Notes under the pieces: model-generated
Database searches by the model: none
What the model was told of the DNA's origin: nothing
Seen by the model: only the letters and a program-made list of their open reading frames with translations
Shown: in pieces, positions 1 to 11,234 of the stretch
Layout of the letters: each line of letters opens with the position of its first letter
Position numbering within the stretch: the stretch's first letter is position 1
Made by a program: the position numbers and the translations under genes
Assembly (NCBI GenBank): GCA_019828595.1
Contig: JAHQRK010000010.1
Coordinates: 1,674,001-1,738,000, forward strand
Reading direction: 5' to 3'
DNA: 64,000 nt
DNA from: Aphanomyces cochlioides
Taxonomy: Eukaryota > Oomycota > Saprolegniomycetes > Saprolegniales > Verrucalvaceae

Positions 1-693
1 CAGCTACGTGAGGCTTCCTGCTCCTTGCGCCGTCGTCAGTCGAGCGATATGGCAAGTCTACGCAAACGAGAATGTACCGCAATCGTCGGCGTCAGCGCAA
101 GTGGTAAGCATCTCGTGAGGAATCTCCAGTAAACTTTTTAAATGGTTCACGAACGCGTGGACGATCATACCATCTACGAACGGTTCACTGAAACGCGAGA
201 TGGCGTAACAAGTTATGGCTGCATGGTCCAGAAATACTTTACCGACGACAAGGAGCATCTCCTTATTCTTCAATCTGTCGTCGAAGACGAACTGCAGCCG
301 CACATGTCAAGCGGCGCCGTCGAAAACGAAAGCGTCTGGTAGAAATGCTGGCGGCGATATCATGACTGCTCACAGTCAATCTGCCATAGGACGAGCATTG
401 AGCAGGTGGATGAATGTAGCTGCTGCGTCAAGCTCTTGGTGCATTTGATCTTTAGCGCAGGCACATATCCCAGCGGGATGTACGATCGATCGATCGAAGC
501 CATCACAGAGTCAAGAAAAGATTCCCCAAGATGGTTTATTTATCAATCGACGTCCATATTCCCCAAGCGGTGGACAAGTTTCCAGGCTACGCATCCTTTG
601 CGTCGCGACGAATCCAACTCAAAGCTGCTCTGCGCAAAGCTGTCTATCAAGCAGTTCAAGACTACCAGCAAAGCACAACCCTCGAGGCGGATT
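1..693 (+). pseudogene. L1: START-like family pseudogene, 5' cut by window edge
   Basis: The window opens inside exon 2 (1-103, ending in the usual SAQV before a GTAAGC donor). Exon 3 is 145-338 (194 nt, with HTIYERFTETRDG and the closing ENESVW), and exon 4 starts at 390. Compared with L2, exon 4 lacks about 20 nt just after TCACAGAGTC near 511. This shifts the frame, so the downstream match (VDKFPGYASF in L2) is out of frame until a stop near 693. The acceptor before exon 3 has also decayed from AG to TG. L2 is the closest relative in the window. The deletion is clear; any part left of position 1 cannot be judged. Confidence 0.8.
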
Positions 694-1207
694 TAGTACA
701 CTAACTATCACACACAGTTTCCTCCAAAGTTGCGCTTTGCACTTGGACAAGCGCGTCGGCGCCATTTGCACAACGACGAGAGCCGCTCCTTCAACTATTA
801 CACGGTGCATCATCCCGCGATGCCCCTGACGGAGAAAGTCGAGGGGCGAGCGTGCACAACTATCAATTTTGCACTCGTTTAACACCACAAGAGTCTAAAG
901 TCTAGCGGACATGAGGCAGCGACGGCGTGAGACTCCCTTCCTTGTTGCGTCTCGCTCCTGTGAACGTTTTCAATGTCAACCACGTATACTCTCGCATGGC
1001 TTCACCACGTGAAGGAGAATTGAGGGCGTTGAAAGTCCACTAGCTCGGCGAGATCACGTCGATGCTGATCCCACGTGAAGACAAAGACGACGAGTGTCCT
1101 GGAGGATATTCACGACGCCTCCAAACTTGTGCTGACAACATTTGTGTCGTTCATATGGTCGTTGTCACATCGAGAAGTGAATCAAAGGACAAGTCGACGA
1201 AGGAGGC
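694..1207. other. Intergenic stretch between L1 and L2
   Basis: About 510 bases with no reading frame that resembles a protein. It must hold the 3' end of L1 and the promoter of L2. I see no repeat or element end in it. Confidence 0.5.
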
Positions 1208-2664
1208 ATGAGCGTCGTGGACGATTGGGACTTTGGCGCAGACTTGGACTTCCTCTTGCCAGGCGTGACGGACTTGGAGGCGGATCTGGCGTCTGTCTGC
1301 GATTTGATCCCAGCAGAGCCAGCCGTGGACTTGGTCGAGCCGTCCAAGGCTGAACCTGCAAAACGGACGCAACGGACGGGGAAACCAAAGTCGCCACGCA
1401 GCAATAGCAAGAAGCCACAGCCAGCGAGTCAACGCGAGACGATCCAGAGTCTTCAGAAGGAAGTTGGAGCGTTGGAAGACCAACTCGCGCATGCCAAGTA
1501 TGCCAAATCGACGAGTGGGAAACAAGGCAAGTGGGCAACATTGGCAAAGCGACAACGCCACGACGCTCGCAAGGCGCTCGGCGAACAGCAAGAGCTCCAA
1601 GAGGCCGTCGAATCCAACGACTCGTTCATCGCCAAGCTCGTCTCTCTCCTGCGGAAAAGACCACGACTGCAGGTTTGTTGGACGCCGAGAGAGAGGTGGG
1701 CATTTGTCTTGCGTTCTTGTAGGACAACTTGGTCAAGACTGGCATGTCTACAAGCTTCCAGCCGAGCAGAGTCAAAGGCAGAGAGCTACCCACGGCATTG
1801 CCGACCAACAACGAGCGCGCAAGAGCACAGAGTACATCAATGCTGGCTTAGTCACTCAGCGGAAAACATCCTCCGCGTGCGGCCAGTCGTGCACGCCAAG
1901 GCGCAAGCTGTCAAGTATGAAGTCGTAAGCTATTTACATTAGACTGCCTGCTCCATGCGCCGCCGTCAGTCGAGCTCTGTGGCAAGTGTACGCCGCGGGA
2001 GACAATACGCCGCCGCCGTCGTCGTCAGCGCAAGTGGTAAGGCCATGGAGCGAGAGGAAGACGTAACGAGCATGGCTAGATCCGCGAGCAGGTGGATGAA
2101 CACACAATCTACGAGCGATTCACTGAAACCCGCGACGGCGTGACGAGTTATGCCTGCACTGTGCGGAAATACTTTGCCGACGACCACGACCATCTCATTG
2201 TGCTCCAGTCCGTCCTCGAAGACGAAATGCATCCGCACATGGCGAGCGGCGCCGTGGAAAACGAAAGCGTCTGGTGCGATTCTCGCCTTCTTCCAGTCTC
2301 TCATTGTGTTCTTAGGGTGGCGATTGAGCCTCTCGACGACTTGACAGCTGTGAGCTGCTGTGTCAAGCTCTTGGTGCATTTGATCTTCGACGCGAGCACG
2401 TATCCAAGTGGCAAGTACGACCGCTCGATCGAAGCCATCACAGAGTCGCTGGGCGACGTCAAGCTGGAAGAGAAGATCCCACCCGATGGCTTCTTTGTCA
2501 CGCGCTTCCTGATCCCTCAAGCAGTCGACAAGTTCCCAGGGTATGCCTCCTTTGTCTCGCGACGCATCCAGTTGAAAGCTGCACTTCGCCGAGCAGTCTA
2601 TGAAACAGTCCGCGACTTCCAGCAGAGCACAAAGAGCATGGTCTCTCTCGACGCGGATGGATAG
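1208..2664 (+). pseudogene. L2: START-like family gene with frameshifted exon 2
   Basis: Exon 1 (1208-1672) is open and complete: an acidic N-terminus with WDFGADLDFLLPG, a basic Lys/Arg stretch, then a coiled coil ending KRPRLQ before a GTTTGT donor. Exon 2 (1723-2036) starts in frame with HVYKLPAEQ and INAGLVTQ. It then loses one base around 1859, before the expected NILRVRPVV, and shifts again near 1940 before the PAPCAVVSRALWQVY equivalent. Its length of 314 nt is not the family's 309. Exon 3 (2080-2273) and exon 4 (2316-2664) are intact, with a 42-nt intron between them. It is a recent pseudogene unless the two indels are sequencing errors. Confidence 0.8.
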
Positions 2665-2837
2665 CTCTGTCGCTAAGTCTAACCCACGTCGTCGTCTCCA
2701 CGTCTTTCCACCGTGCGCTCTCCATGTTTCCCAGCATGAGACAGGATCTTGTCCAACGAGCGGTGTACACTGTAGGGGCAGCATCGTGTTCGCCAATGCC
2801 ACATGGCGGATATTATTCGGAATCGCAGAGGATCTTG

Positions 2838-4160
2838 ATGACGCAGCGCTCCAATAGCTCAGAAGACGACTTGGACATCGCGGCGGATCTCGCCTTCTTG
2901 CTGCCGCCGATTGACGACATGGACGCCGACCTTGCATATATTTGTGGCTTAGCCAGCTCTCTCCGAGAGAGAGGAGAGAAAGCAGCTCCCAAGCGAAAGC
3001 GACCGAGTCTAGCCAATCTCCACCACGAAGCGATCGCGAGCATGAAGAGAGAGATTCAAGAGCTCGAAGACCAACTCCAAGAGTGCAAAAGCGTGGAGCG
3101 GCAAGGCAAATCGTTGGGCTGTCGTCCAAGATCCTGCAGGAGCAACAAGCGCTGCAAGATGCGATCGACTTCAACAGGTCCTACATGGACAAATTTGTCG
3201 CTCTTGTGCGAAAGAAACCCCGCGTGAAGGTCCATCGACTCGCTGAGATGTTGGTTTCACTTTGCGCATTGTAGCATGACTTGGTCCACGAACTTGTAGC
3301 AGAGCCCAAGCAAAGACGCGTGGCGATCCACGCCATTGCAGACCGACAACGCAACTGCAAGCAGTCCAAGTTTATCCTCGCTGGCCTCGTCACTCAGACG
3401 CAAAACCTCCTGCGAGTACAAACTCTTCTCCATCCCAACGCCGTCAAGTACGAGATTGTCAATCAGGTCCAATTGTCAGCGTCTCACAACGTCGCGGGTC
3501 GAGCGTTGTGGCGCGCCTTGACGAGCAATTGGATGGCCCACAGGTCGTCTTTAGCTCAAGTGGTAAGACGGAAATCCTAGTGCGGCTTTTGATATTTTAC
3601 TCTGGAGGTCCTCGAGAAGGTAGACAAGCACACAGTCTAGGAGCGCTTTGTGGAGACGCGCAACGAGCTATGCGTGCACCGTGCGAAAGTATTACGTCGA
3701 GGAGGCGGAGCATCTCTCTTTGCGCTCCAATCTGTCCTGGACGACGAGCTGAGACTGTTTGGTTTGATCGCGGCTAAAAGTGGCGCTGAGTCTGCTCTTG
3801 TAGGATATCCATTGAGCCTGTCGACGCTTTCAATTGCAGCGTGAAAATCCTCGTCAACTTGATTTTTGACGTCGACACAGTCTCCCAAAGTCGACAAATC
3901 GATGGAAGCTATCACGAAATCCCTGGGCGATGTCAAGATGGAGCAGACGATTCCCCACCATGACTTGTTTGTCTTTCCCGGACAACAAATCCCTCACTGG
4001 GTGGAGAAGTTCCCAGGCTATGTAGCGCTCATTGCGCGGCCGGATCCAAATCAAAGCGACCCTGCGGAAGGCTCTGTACGATGCAATTCGTGATTTCAAC
4101 AGAGGGAAGCGACCAGTGTCCAAGTCAAGAGAGCGAAAGAAAACAACGGAGGGGAAATGA
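2838..4160 (+). pseudogene. L3: START-like family pseudogene
   Basis: Exon 1 starts at 2838 and runs in frame through DLAFLLPPIDDMDADLAYI and the first half of the coiled coil. Near 3100 part of the helix, including the usual W-x-x-x-ARRQR motif, is missing. The frame shifts before the second half (ILQEQQALQDAIDFNRSYM, KKPRVKV). Exon 2 (about 3275-3570) is open with VAIHAIADRQR. In exon 3 the conserved Tyr of HTVYERF is a TAG near 3637, and a short deletion after RN shifts the frame again. Exon 4 (from about 3806) still shows FPGQQIPHWVEKFPGY but in mixed frames. It is the most decayed of the three tandem copies L1-L3. Confidence 0.82.
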
Positions 4161-4339
4161 TTTCGTCACCGCAGTGATATTTCAGAGCTGACCGAGCACC
4201 ACCAGCGGGTCGATGTGCCTATTTGCTCAAGAGCTTGACCATCGTGCGCGCACCGACCGGTCCAAGATGATGAAGTCCCAAGCAAAGCTGCAGCAAGAAA
4301 AGAAGCAAACTATCGTGCCTGAACGATCCAACGTTACTA

Positions 4340-5003
4340 CACCATTTGCCGGTTTAGTTCGTTTAACTTGCGATATATTTCGTATCACGTGCAATATATT
4401 TCGTATCAGTGCAATATATTTCGTATGACTTGCATTTAATTTCGTGGCCAGTGACGAAAATCGATTTATATTTCGCATGACTTGCATTATATTTCATACC
4501 TCTTGCATTTAATTTCGTATTTTTCAGCTTATATTTCGTGTCACGTGCATTTAATTTCGCAGAAAAGAGAAAAAGTACATAGAAAATTTAACAAAAAATT
4601 GTTATCGACCTCATAAGAAATTGATGGGACACTTCAATCACCATATAAGTCAATGCGAGCATCAATCAAGCTCGGCAGAGTTCATATGCGCTTGCCCGTC
4701 GCAAATTCATAGCTCAAGCCAACACTGCAACACATGTGAAACGTCATATCTCAATAGGACGTTGAATATATTTTGCATTAGTACGAATTAAAATGAACGT
4801 GATACGAAATATAAGCAAAAAAATATGAAATTAAATGCAAGAGGTATGAAATATAATGCAAGTCATGCGAAATATAAATCGATTTTCGTCACTGGCCACG
4901 AAATTAAATGCAAGTCATACGAAATATATTGCACTGATACGAAATATATTGCAAACGATACGAAATATATCGCAAGTTAAACGAACTAAACCGGCAAATG
5001 GTG
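4340..5003. mobile_element. 664-bp foldback MITE with TA target duplication
   Basis: The ends are perfect inverted copies beginning CACCATTTGCCGGTTTAGTT, each flanked by TA (4338-4339 and 5004-5005). The inverted arms are about 210 bp each (about 4340-4555 and 4790-5003) around a 230-bp centre. Each arm is itself built of degenerate repeats of roughly 20-25 bp of the type ATATTTCGTATGACTTGCA. There is no coding capacity. A TA duplication suggests mobilisation by a Tc1/mariner-superfamily transposase, but no matching TIR is seen on the autonomous elements of this window. Confidence 0.9.
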
Positions 5004-5745
5004 TAATACAGAAAAACCTGCTAGTTTAAACACCTCGGATAGCTAAACGCCTTTCGAACTGAACAGGTTTTCAATCCACGGACAGATTTCCATAAATGTC
5101 GACCCTGGTAGAGTGAACAAAAACCTCTCATGCTAAACGAAGTAATTTGATCAAATATGAGTTGTACTACGTAACGTCAGAACACATCGTTGGTTAGCCA
5201 CACATTGTTAGTCTTGGTGGAAGGATGGTCGACTTGAGCATGGAAGACAAAGTCACCATGCTGAAGATGATCGATGAAGGCACCCCATACGAACACATCA
5301 AGAAGCGCTTCAAGTGCTCGGTTGAGACAGAGTAGTTGATGAACGACAGACGTTACTCATGGAAATGTCCTGATACCAGACGGTAAATTAGTAACTTGAA
5401 ATTTGTATGTCTATACAAACACTTCGATTAAGCTATAGCTGAACACCTTTGGAATCGAACAAGAATCCCACTCCACCGCGCGTTGTTCAAACAAGCAGGT
5501 TTATCTGTACAATACAGCACCAGAGTGCATGAAGGCCTGCTCCGGCTCATGTCAACCGCCTTGATGATCACGGTCGAACACTGGTCAGGTAAGTATGTAC
5601 TCTAAAGTACTGTGGGTTGCAACGGCGGCAGGCTGACCAAGTCAACTGTGTACAATAATCAAAAAGTGACAATTTCAAATCGAATGTGGGCGAACTGGAT
5701 CGAAGCAAGAGCCGAAAAACAAGCCAAGCTTTCATGTCAAACGAG
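5004..5745. other. Intergenic, with a possible pogo/CENP-B HTH scrap at 5225-5335
   Basis: A 36-codon frame starting at 5225 reads MVDLSMEDKVTMLKM and continues with YEHIKKRFKCS before a stop at 5333. That is the style of the first N-terminal helix-turn-helix of pogo/Tigger or CENP-B proteins. Nothing downstream continues it, so it is at best a relic. The rest of the stretch shows no gene. Confidence 0.35.
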
Positions 5746-7020
5746 GAGCGACGGCATCTTGAGACGGTCTTGTTGTCCCTGCTGCAAAAAAATGCCGCAG
5801 GCGTTAACTCGGATTTGGCAACTGCGGGTGATTTGTTTCCGAAGCGTGCGCCAATATCCAAACAAAAGCAGGCTGTCAAGCGCAAATCCTACGAAACCTT
5901 GCCCGCACAGAGATCCATGACCTCAGATGCGAGGTGAAGACGCTTGAAAATAAACTGGAAGAGGCCAAGTACAGAGCATCATTAGATCGAGTTGCAACAA
6001 CATGGGAAGGCGCTGCGCGGCATAAAAAAAACGAATCCCACAAAGCTATCGTGGAAGGCAAAGATCTCCGTGAGGCAGTGTCCTGGAGATGTTCATTCAT
6101 TTGACTTGCAATCTTGTAGCCAGCTCTGGTCTTCGACTGGCAGGGAAACAGGTTGACAACACAAGTGGATCGCCGATATGCCGCTCTACATGCGATTGCA
6201 ATGCGTCAATACAACAGAAAGGACACGGAATTCATCATCAAGGGACTCGTCGACTGCGTGGACAATATTCATCGCATTCAACCTGTGATGAACCAAGGCT
6301 CCATGGGCCTTGATGTAGCAGTCCACATGACGTTGCCAGTACCTTGGGAAATTGTCAGCCGAGCCGTGTGGCAATTATACAATGGTGAAACACAGCTGCA
6401 CACAACGTCGTCAACTCAAGTGGTGCGAGGTCTCCATTTGCGTCGATGTTCACATCCTCTAGGCACTGGAGCGTCTCGACAAGCACACAGTCTACGAGCG
6501 CTGTACTGAAATTCACGATGGAGAAATATGTCACGCCAATTCTGTACGAAAGCAATTCGCAACCGATCGCGACCATGTCATTGTCTTGAGATCTGTCCTT
6601 GACGACGAATTGTCCCCTCGAACGTCCAAAGCAGCAGTGGAAGACTTGAGTCTCTGGTCAGGTATCTCGACCTCATTCATGCATCCTCATTATAATTGCA
6701 GGCTATGTACAAAGCTTCTAGACGATTCGTCCTGCCACTTTACGTTTGTCGTCCGTTTTGTGGTTGACACGCAGTCGTGTCAAGAAGGCGTCAGTCCAAA
6801 AGTACTCGAAAGAGTGAAAACGTCGTTTAGTCGAGCAAACATGGAAATGGCAGGAGGAGTCTTCACAGCTCCTCAACAAATTCCACTATGTCTCCGAGCA
6901 ATTCCTGGCTACAACTCACTCTTCGATCGATCCAACCGAAATAGATTAGCCCTCCAAACCACTCTCAAAGCCCTTGTTCGCAACTATCGCAAGCAACCTG
7001 CCAACGCACTAACGAATTGA
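5746..7020 (+). pseudogene. L4: START-like family copy with ruined exon 1
   Basis: Exons 2 (6120-6422), 3 (6463-6656) and 4 (6702-7020) are fully open, spliceable and in the family's phases; they contain ALHAIAMRQYNRKDTEFI, HTVYERCTEIHDG and the C-terminus ending ALTN. Exon 1 has decayed: KRKSYETL is followed by a one-base loss near 5900 before RTEIHDLRCEVKTLENKL and ATTWEGAARHKK. The 3' part of the coiled coil up to KKPRLQ and the donor is replaced by a stop after REAVSWRCSFI (about 6102). No convincing WDxxxDL start is visible. A shortened protein from an internal start is possible but unlikely. Confidence 0.75.
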
Positions 7021-7165
7021 ATAAATTAAACTTTGAAAGTTGAAAGTCCTGGCTGTCATGTCGGGAAAGCATGAAGCATCTAGATATCATGGAGCAATTC
7101 GCAAAATGTGGAGTAAATAGGAATATCTTTGAGCAAATTACTGGCGGCCCTACACTAACACTTGA

Positions 7166-8566
7166 CTAATTGTCTTGAAATGCCAAGACTGCTGCCTTGA
7201 TTACTTCACGATGCGCAGACTTGAACTGAAAGCCACGAAAGAAAAAAGTTTCAAAGCCTGGTGGAACCACCATCAGTCGGAGATAGCTTGGATCTGCTGG
7301 AAACACGCCAGCTTCAGGGGGAGAGTCATGGACAGTCACCTGTCTCATTGACTTTTCAATTGCATCGATCGAAGTGTCCGTTTGTCCTTCGCGAGACGGA
7401 AAAGTCGTCGCGTCAAAGCAAGTTCTCATCAAATAGGTGATCCGGCATTGCTTGTCGTCGAGAGGAACCACGGTAATCCTACAATTACGTGAGCATAATG
7501 GCAAGAGGCATAGTTTGTCCATCATACCAGCCTGTTTGATTTTCTACAGCACCTTTGGACATATTTGGAACTAATTCGTCCTCGAGAACGCTGCGCACCA
7601 CAATGACATGTTCATCGTCGGTAACAAAGTACTTTCGCACAGTGTTGGAATAGCTTGTCAGGCCGTGAAGAGTCTCAGAGAACTGCTCGTACACAGTGTT
7701 GTAGTCGAGTTGCTCCATCGTCTAATTTGCCATGTCAAGACGAAGATTTATCTCCGGAGACGCACCACGACAGCACTGGACGAAATACCAGGCGACTTCT
7801 CGCCGTTGAAGACCTGCCAGACTGCATGACTTATAATCTCGCAAGGCACAGGCAGCGTTGTTTGGCTCACAACTTCCAAAACAAGTGTATGCTCGTTTGT
7901 TTGCGGCACAGCGCGCACTCGAAATAGATTGCGGTCGCAATCCATCATGCCAGAATTGATATATTCCGTGTCTTTGAGGTTGTACTGCCTTTCAGCGATT
8001 GCATGGATGGCTGCATGCCTTTTGACCTTGTCTGCAGGCAGCTTGCTATCACGCCATGCGTCATGTGCGACCAACTAATTCGAAGCAACAACTTAATTGC
8101 TTCACGTCATCAGGTATACCTCGAGTCTTCGTTGCATTTGGGATGTAAATGTTCCAATGAACGACACATTGGCTTGGATAGTTTGCTGCAGATATTTCTG
8201 TTCTTCCAATGCTTTGCGTGCTTGATTTCGCTGGTGTCTGGCAATTTTTTCCCATTTGAATACCCTTCTCTGAATCGTTGCATTACTCTTCGTTGCGACG
8301 AGTTGGTTCTGCAGACTTTCAACCTGTTGTTTCAGCTCAGCCAATTCTTGGCGTCGCATCGCCTCAAATGGCTTGCGCACAGTCGAGGTTTTTGCTTTGG
8401 ATTTCCGCTTTGGATTTGGCTTCGGGTCATCCGACAAGTCTTCTTCTGCAGTCGTTATGTCGACTAAATTGATCGACACTTCACTTGGCACGTCTTCTGC
8501 GCGCTGAAACAAGAAATGCAGGTCTGTCTGGACATCCCAAAACTCTTCAACCACGTCGATCTGCAT
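7166..8566 (-). CDS. L5: intact coiled-coil/START-like family gene, 420 aa
   Basis: I join 8566-8120, 8074-7766, 7721-7528 and 7478-7166; the introns are 45, 44 and 49 nt with GT/AG ends, and the sum is 421 codons. The reading order is an acidic start with FWDVQTDLHFLFQ (residues 8-21), a Lys-rich basic block (about 50-70), a coiled coil (about 75-140) with WEKIARHQRNQARKALEEQ, then a roughly 270-residue body with AAIHAIAERQYNLKDTEYI and NTVYEQF and a C-terminal amphipathic helix. I place it in a family that oomycete annotations call START-like or M96 mating-specific-like; this is recall, not a search. The basic block plus leucine-containing helix suggests DNA binding, and the body could bind a ligand. 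Function is unproven. Confidence 0.85.
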
Positions 8567-8821
8567 CCTAGAAGCAGTTTGTCGGCGGCACCACAGTCGA
8601 AAATGAACTCATTCGAACTTTCTCATTATCCGGACAACACAATTTTTGAAATGGTCAAATTAGCTCTCTCGGTCAAATTCGCAGTCTCCACTGCGTTAGG
8701 GTGAAGATTTTGGATGGGCTTTTCAGTTTTGTCTCTTGTAATCATGTCGTCATGGCTTATCTCAGGACAAAATAGATAAAAATGATAATCGAAATGTTTA
8801 TTTCATTCTTTACTGCATATA
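8567..8821. repeat. Left half of a dispersed AT-rich repeat, up to the element insertion
   Basis: From 8681 the sequence GCAGTCTCCACTGCGTTAGG and the following 140 bases closely match 17109-17250. Short forms of the motif recur at 13150, 13613 and 15550. The repeat is broken at the TA (8820-8821) by the element 8822-12435 and resumes at 12436. 8567-8680 is the upstream region of L5, with nothing else recognised. Confidence 0.75.
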
Positions 8822-8849
8822 TTGTATTTTCCAAATTCTTTGCAAAAAA

Positions 8850-9580
8850 GAAAAAGAAATAGCCGAGAAATATTCACCAATATCCGGATAGATGATCTAT
8901 ACTACTCTGTTTCAATATGTTTGTCCACCTTACTAAAACCTACTTCGGGAGTAGGTTAAACTCCATATAGTAATAATTTTTAGGGTTATATAATTTAATG
9001 AAGTCATTATTTACATAAAACGTATGGTTAATGTGAGTAAAGATATCCGTTAAATTAGTTTAGAGTTAGCCGCGGAGAAGTTCCCTTCGGAGCCCACAAC
9101 TCCAGTATCTTCCTTCATTCGTGGCTGCTTGTAAGCACAAATGCATGTTCTAAATGTTGGCTACTTCTTGATTCCTGATCACGCTTCGCCAGTCTCTAGT
9201 ACGTAAACTCGTTCACAATATTTCGATGTTGCCTGTGACTTGTTTGTGTCATGGTGTGGTAAGACCATGAGTCAAACGCTCACATGCGTTTAGTCTCGTG
9301 ATTCTAAGAGCTAATTGAACATGATTGCTGTATAAAGATAAGCAAAGAACTGCTTTCTGAATGCACAGCGGGTGAAAATCTGTTCTTTTGTCTTTGTGTT
9401 GCTTCTTTGTGGCTTCATAACTGAAATGTGCGATGGATTCATGAAACGCAAAATACACCCAATGAAAGCTAAAAGAGTCAGCTCTCTTTTAATCCAATTA
9501 AAAGGGAATGAGGAGTCGATTTGCAATATAACCGCCAATGCAAAGATAGCATGGACAAACATATTGAAACAGAGTAGGAA
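8850..9580. other. Left internal region of the 3.6-kb element
   Basis: There is no convincing gene before 9581. A frame from 9372 to 9725 (about 117 codons from a GTG) begins with a hydrophobic run, CSFVFVLLLCGFITEM, that could be a signal or membrane segment. It overlaps the start of the passenger frame and may be chance or an upstream exon. The rest probably serves as 5' untranslated or promoter sequence for the passenger. Confidence 0.35.
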
Positions 9581-11234
9581 TTGTTTGGCGCGCATTGTGA
9601 AAACAGAGAGATGCATCGTCCTGTGGAAGAACGAACGTTCGTGTTCAACATATACACGAGCTCCTCAGAGACGCCGACGTTTCAACCCTCTAAGCGAAAG
9701 ATATATGACTCAATTCTCCCTTTGAACACAACGGCCGTTGACATTCGAGACTCCCTCCTTGACTTTTACGATTCGATTGACGATCCACTATGGAAAGAGC
9801 CAAACACGTCGCATCGTCAAGAGGCATTGTTTCTTGCTCGTTGGCCGGGAGGAATAAAGCGGATTCGTTCGGCAATACGAAATGAAGATGACTGGGAAAC
9901 ATTTTTTAAAGACAACACTGAATCGTTGATATCGCCTCGTTACTCAGACTTGTCGAGCGTCAGCGTCGAAGTAGACGTTATCTTATGGACAAAGAAACAA
10001 CCCAAGCGAGTATATCATGAAGATGGAGAAGGAAGATCAAAGCGCATTCGTATAACCACAGTTCAGATTGTGATTCGTCCCCCAGTTTATTTGCACGAAG
10101 GCAAGTCAAAACGTTCAACACGGGAATTCAGATCAGGCAAAGAAGTGCATGGCTCAAAAGCAATTGTTGCAACTTTGGAACTTCCGGAACTTGAGTTGCT
10201 GACAACGTTGTCTTTGGGCGATTTACGCGTGCGTTGCTTTGAACATTTGCACTCTGGAAATGATACCGCTAGACGAGCACTTGCCCAGATTGATCAAAAG
10301 CATGGAGGAGTTTACAAAGCTTGTGGATCAGGGACAAATATGGAGCATATTATTGACACCCGAATGATGATGCAAATTGTACGCTCTATGCCACATAGAG
10401 CGTACAATTTGCCTCATCATTCGGGTGTCATGCTGCAGGTATTAAAACATTGACCATTGCCTTTGGGAGTGGCCCGATGGCAAGTGATTGTCTGGTGACT
10501 GCTACGATTGATGGCGAGTTCCACTTTTCACAGTCTGACATATCAACCCCTTTACCTTCGGACGTTGCTGACTCCAACAAGAAAGCGAGTGCAGACAGCA
10601 AAATCTCCATGTCGATTGCTGAGAAAATTGTTCAAGCCGTATATTCCCATCCTTTGAGTCCATATTACCATGGTCTACACTCACGACATGCAATGTTCTT
10701 GGCAAATTATTTGAATCAACACCCTTCGAAAACGATCAAGTATGGCGCAATGCTCGATGTAGAGGATTTTGTTCAACTGTTTGAGGAATTGGAATTTCCA
10801 GACTGGGAGCATCGTACCGCACAGAAGGCATGTGGAAATGGTGAGCTGCCAATGAAAGACAAATTCCCCCTAGTGAAGGAACTAACAAGCCACCCACATT
10901 CGTTTTCAAGCCACCGACATCATCTCTTGCTGACACACTAGCAGCTCTAGTGCAAATGAAATCGCGCCAAATGGAAATGGGATGTGATACCTGGATTAGC
11001 GCCCTTCGTTATGTTGCAAAAGAAGCGCAAAATCAAGGGCTGATCCCATCTAACGAAATCCGACAAATGGTGAAAGTTTTGCTGCATGATCGAAATACAA
11101 AGATGCTTGCCAATCTAGTGCAAGCCACATCAGAGCCTCCACATACAATGACGCCTTCTCCAGCATCGTTTATTGATGAATACAAATCATTGATGGACCT
11201 AGGCTTTTTTTATTCTCCAACTAATGAAATCTAA
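9581..11234 (+). pseudogene. Passenger gene of the 3.6-kb element, broken twice
   Basis: Three frames read as one former protein of about 540 residues. The first runs 9581 to about 10390 (containing DIRDSLLDFYDSIDDPLW and KRIRITTVQIVIRPP). The second runs from about 10430 (IKTLTIAFGSGPMASD, EKIVQAVYSHPLSPYYHG) to about 10875. The third ends at 11234 (TLAALVQMKSRQMEMG, GLIPSNEIRQMVKVLL). The first break is a 36-bp inverted duplication at 10354-10430. The second is a one-base shift near the CCCCC tract at about 10866. I do not recognise the protein: no catalytic motif, zinc ligand pattern or membrane segment stands out. The codon use looks genuinely coding. It may be a captured host gene or an accessory transposition factor. 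Confidence 0.6.
10354..10430. repeat. 36-bp-arm near-perfect palindrome inside the passenger gene
   Basis: Arms 10354-10389 and 10395-10430 are inverted copies with a single mismatch (T in one, G in the other) around the 5-base loop GCCAC. It breaks the reading frame of the passenger gene. Removing about 38 bases from one arm would restore the frame leading into AAGIKTLTIAFGSG, so this looks like a replication snap-back duplication rather than a functional hairpin. Confidence 0.85.

Noticed and set aside
619..888. Minus-strand frame of 89 codons
   Set aside because: It overlaps the L1 3' end in antisense and has no protein-like features.
9372..9725. Possible secreted effector from the hydrophobic N-terminal frame
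   Set aside because: The start is not ATG, no RxLR or Crinkler-type motif is present, and it overlaps the passenger frame.
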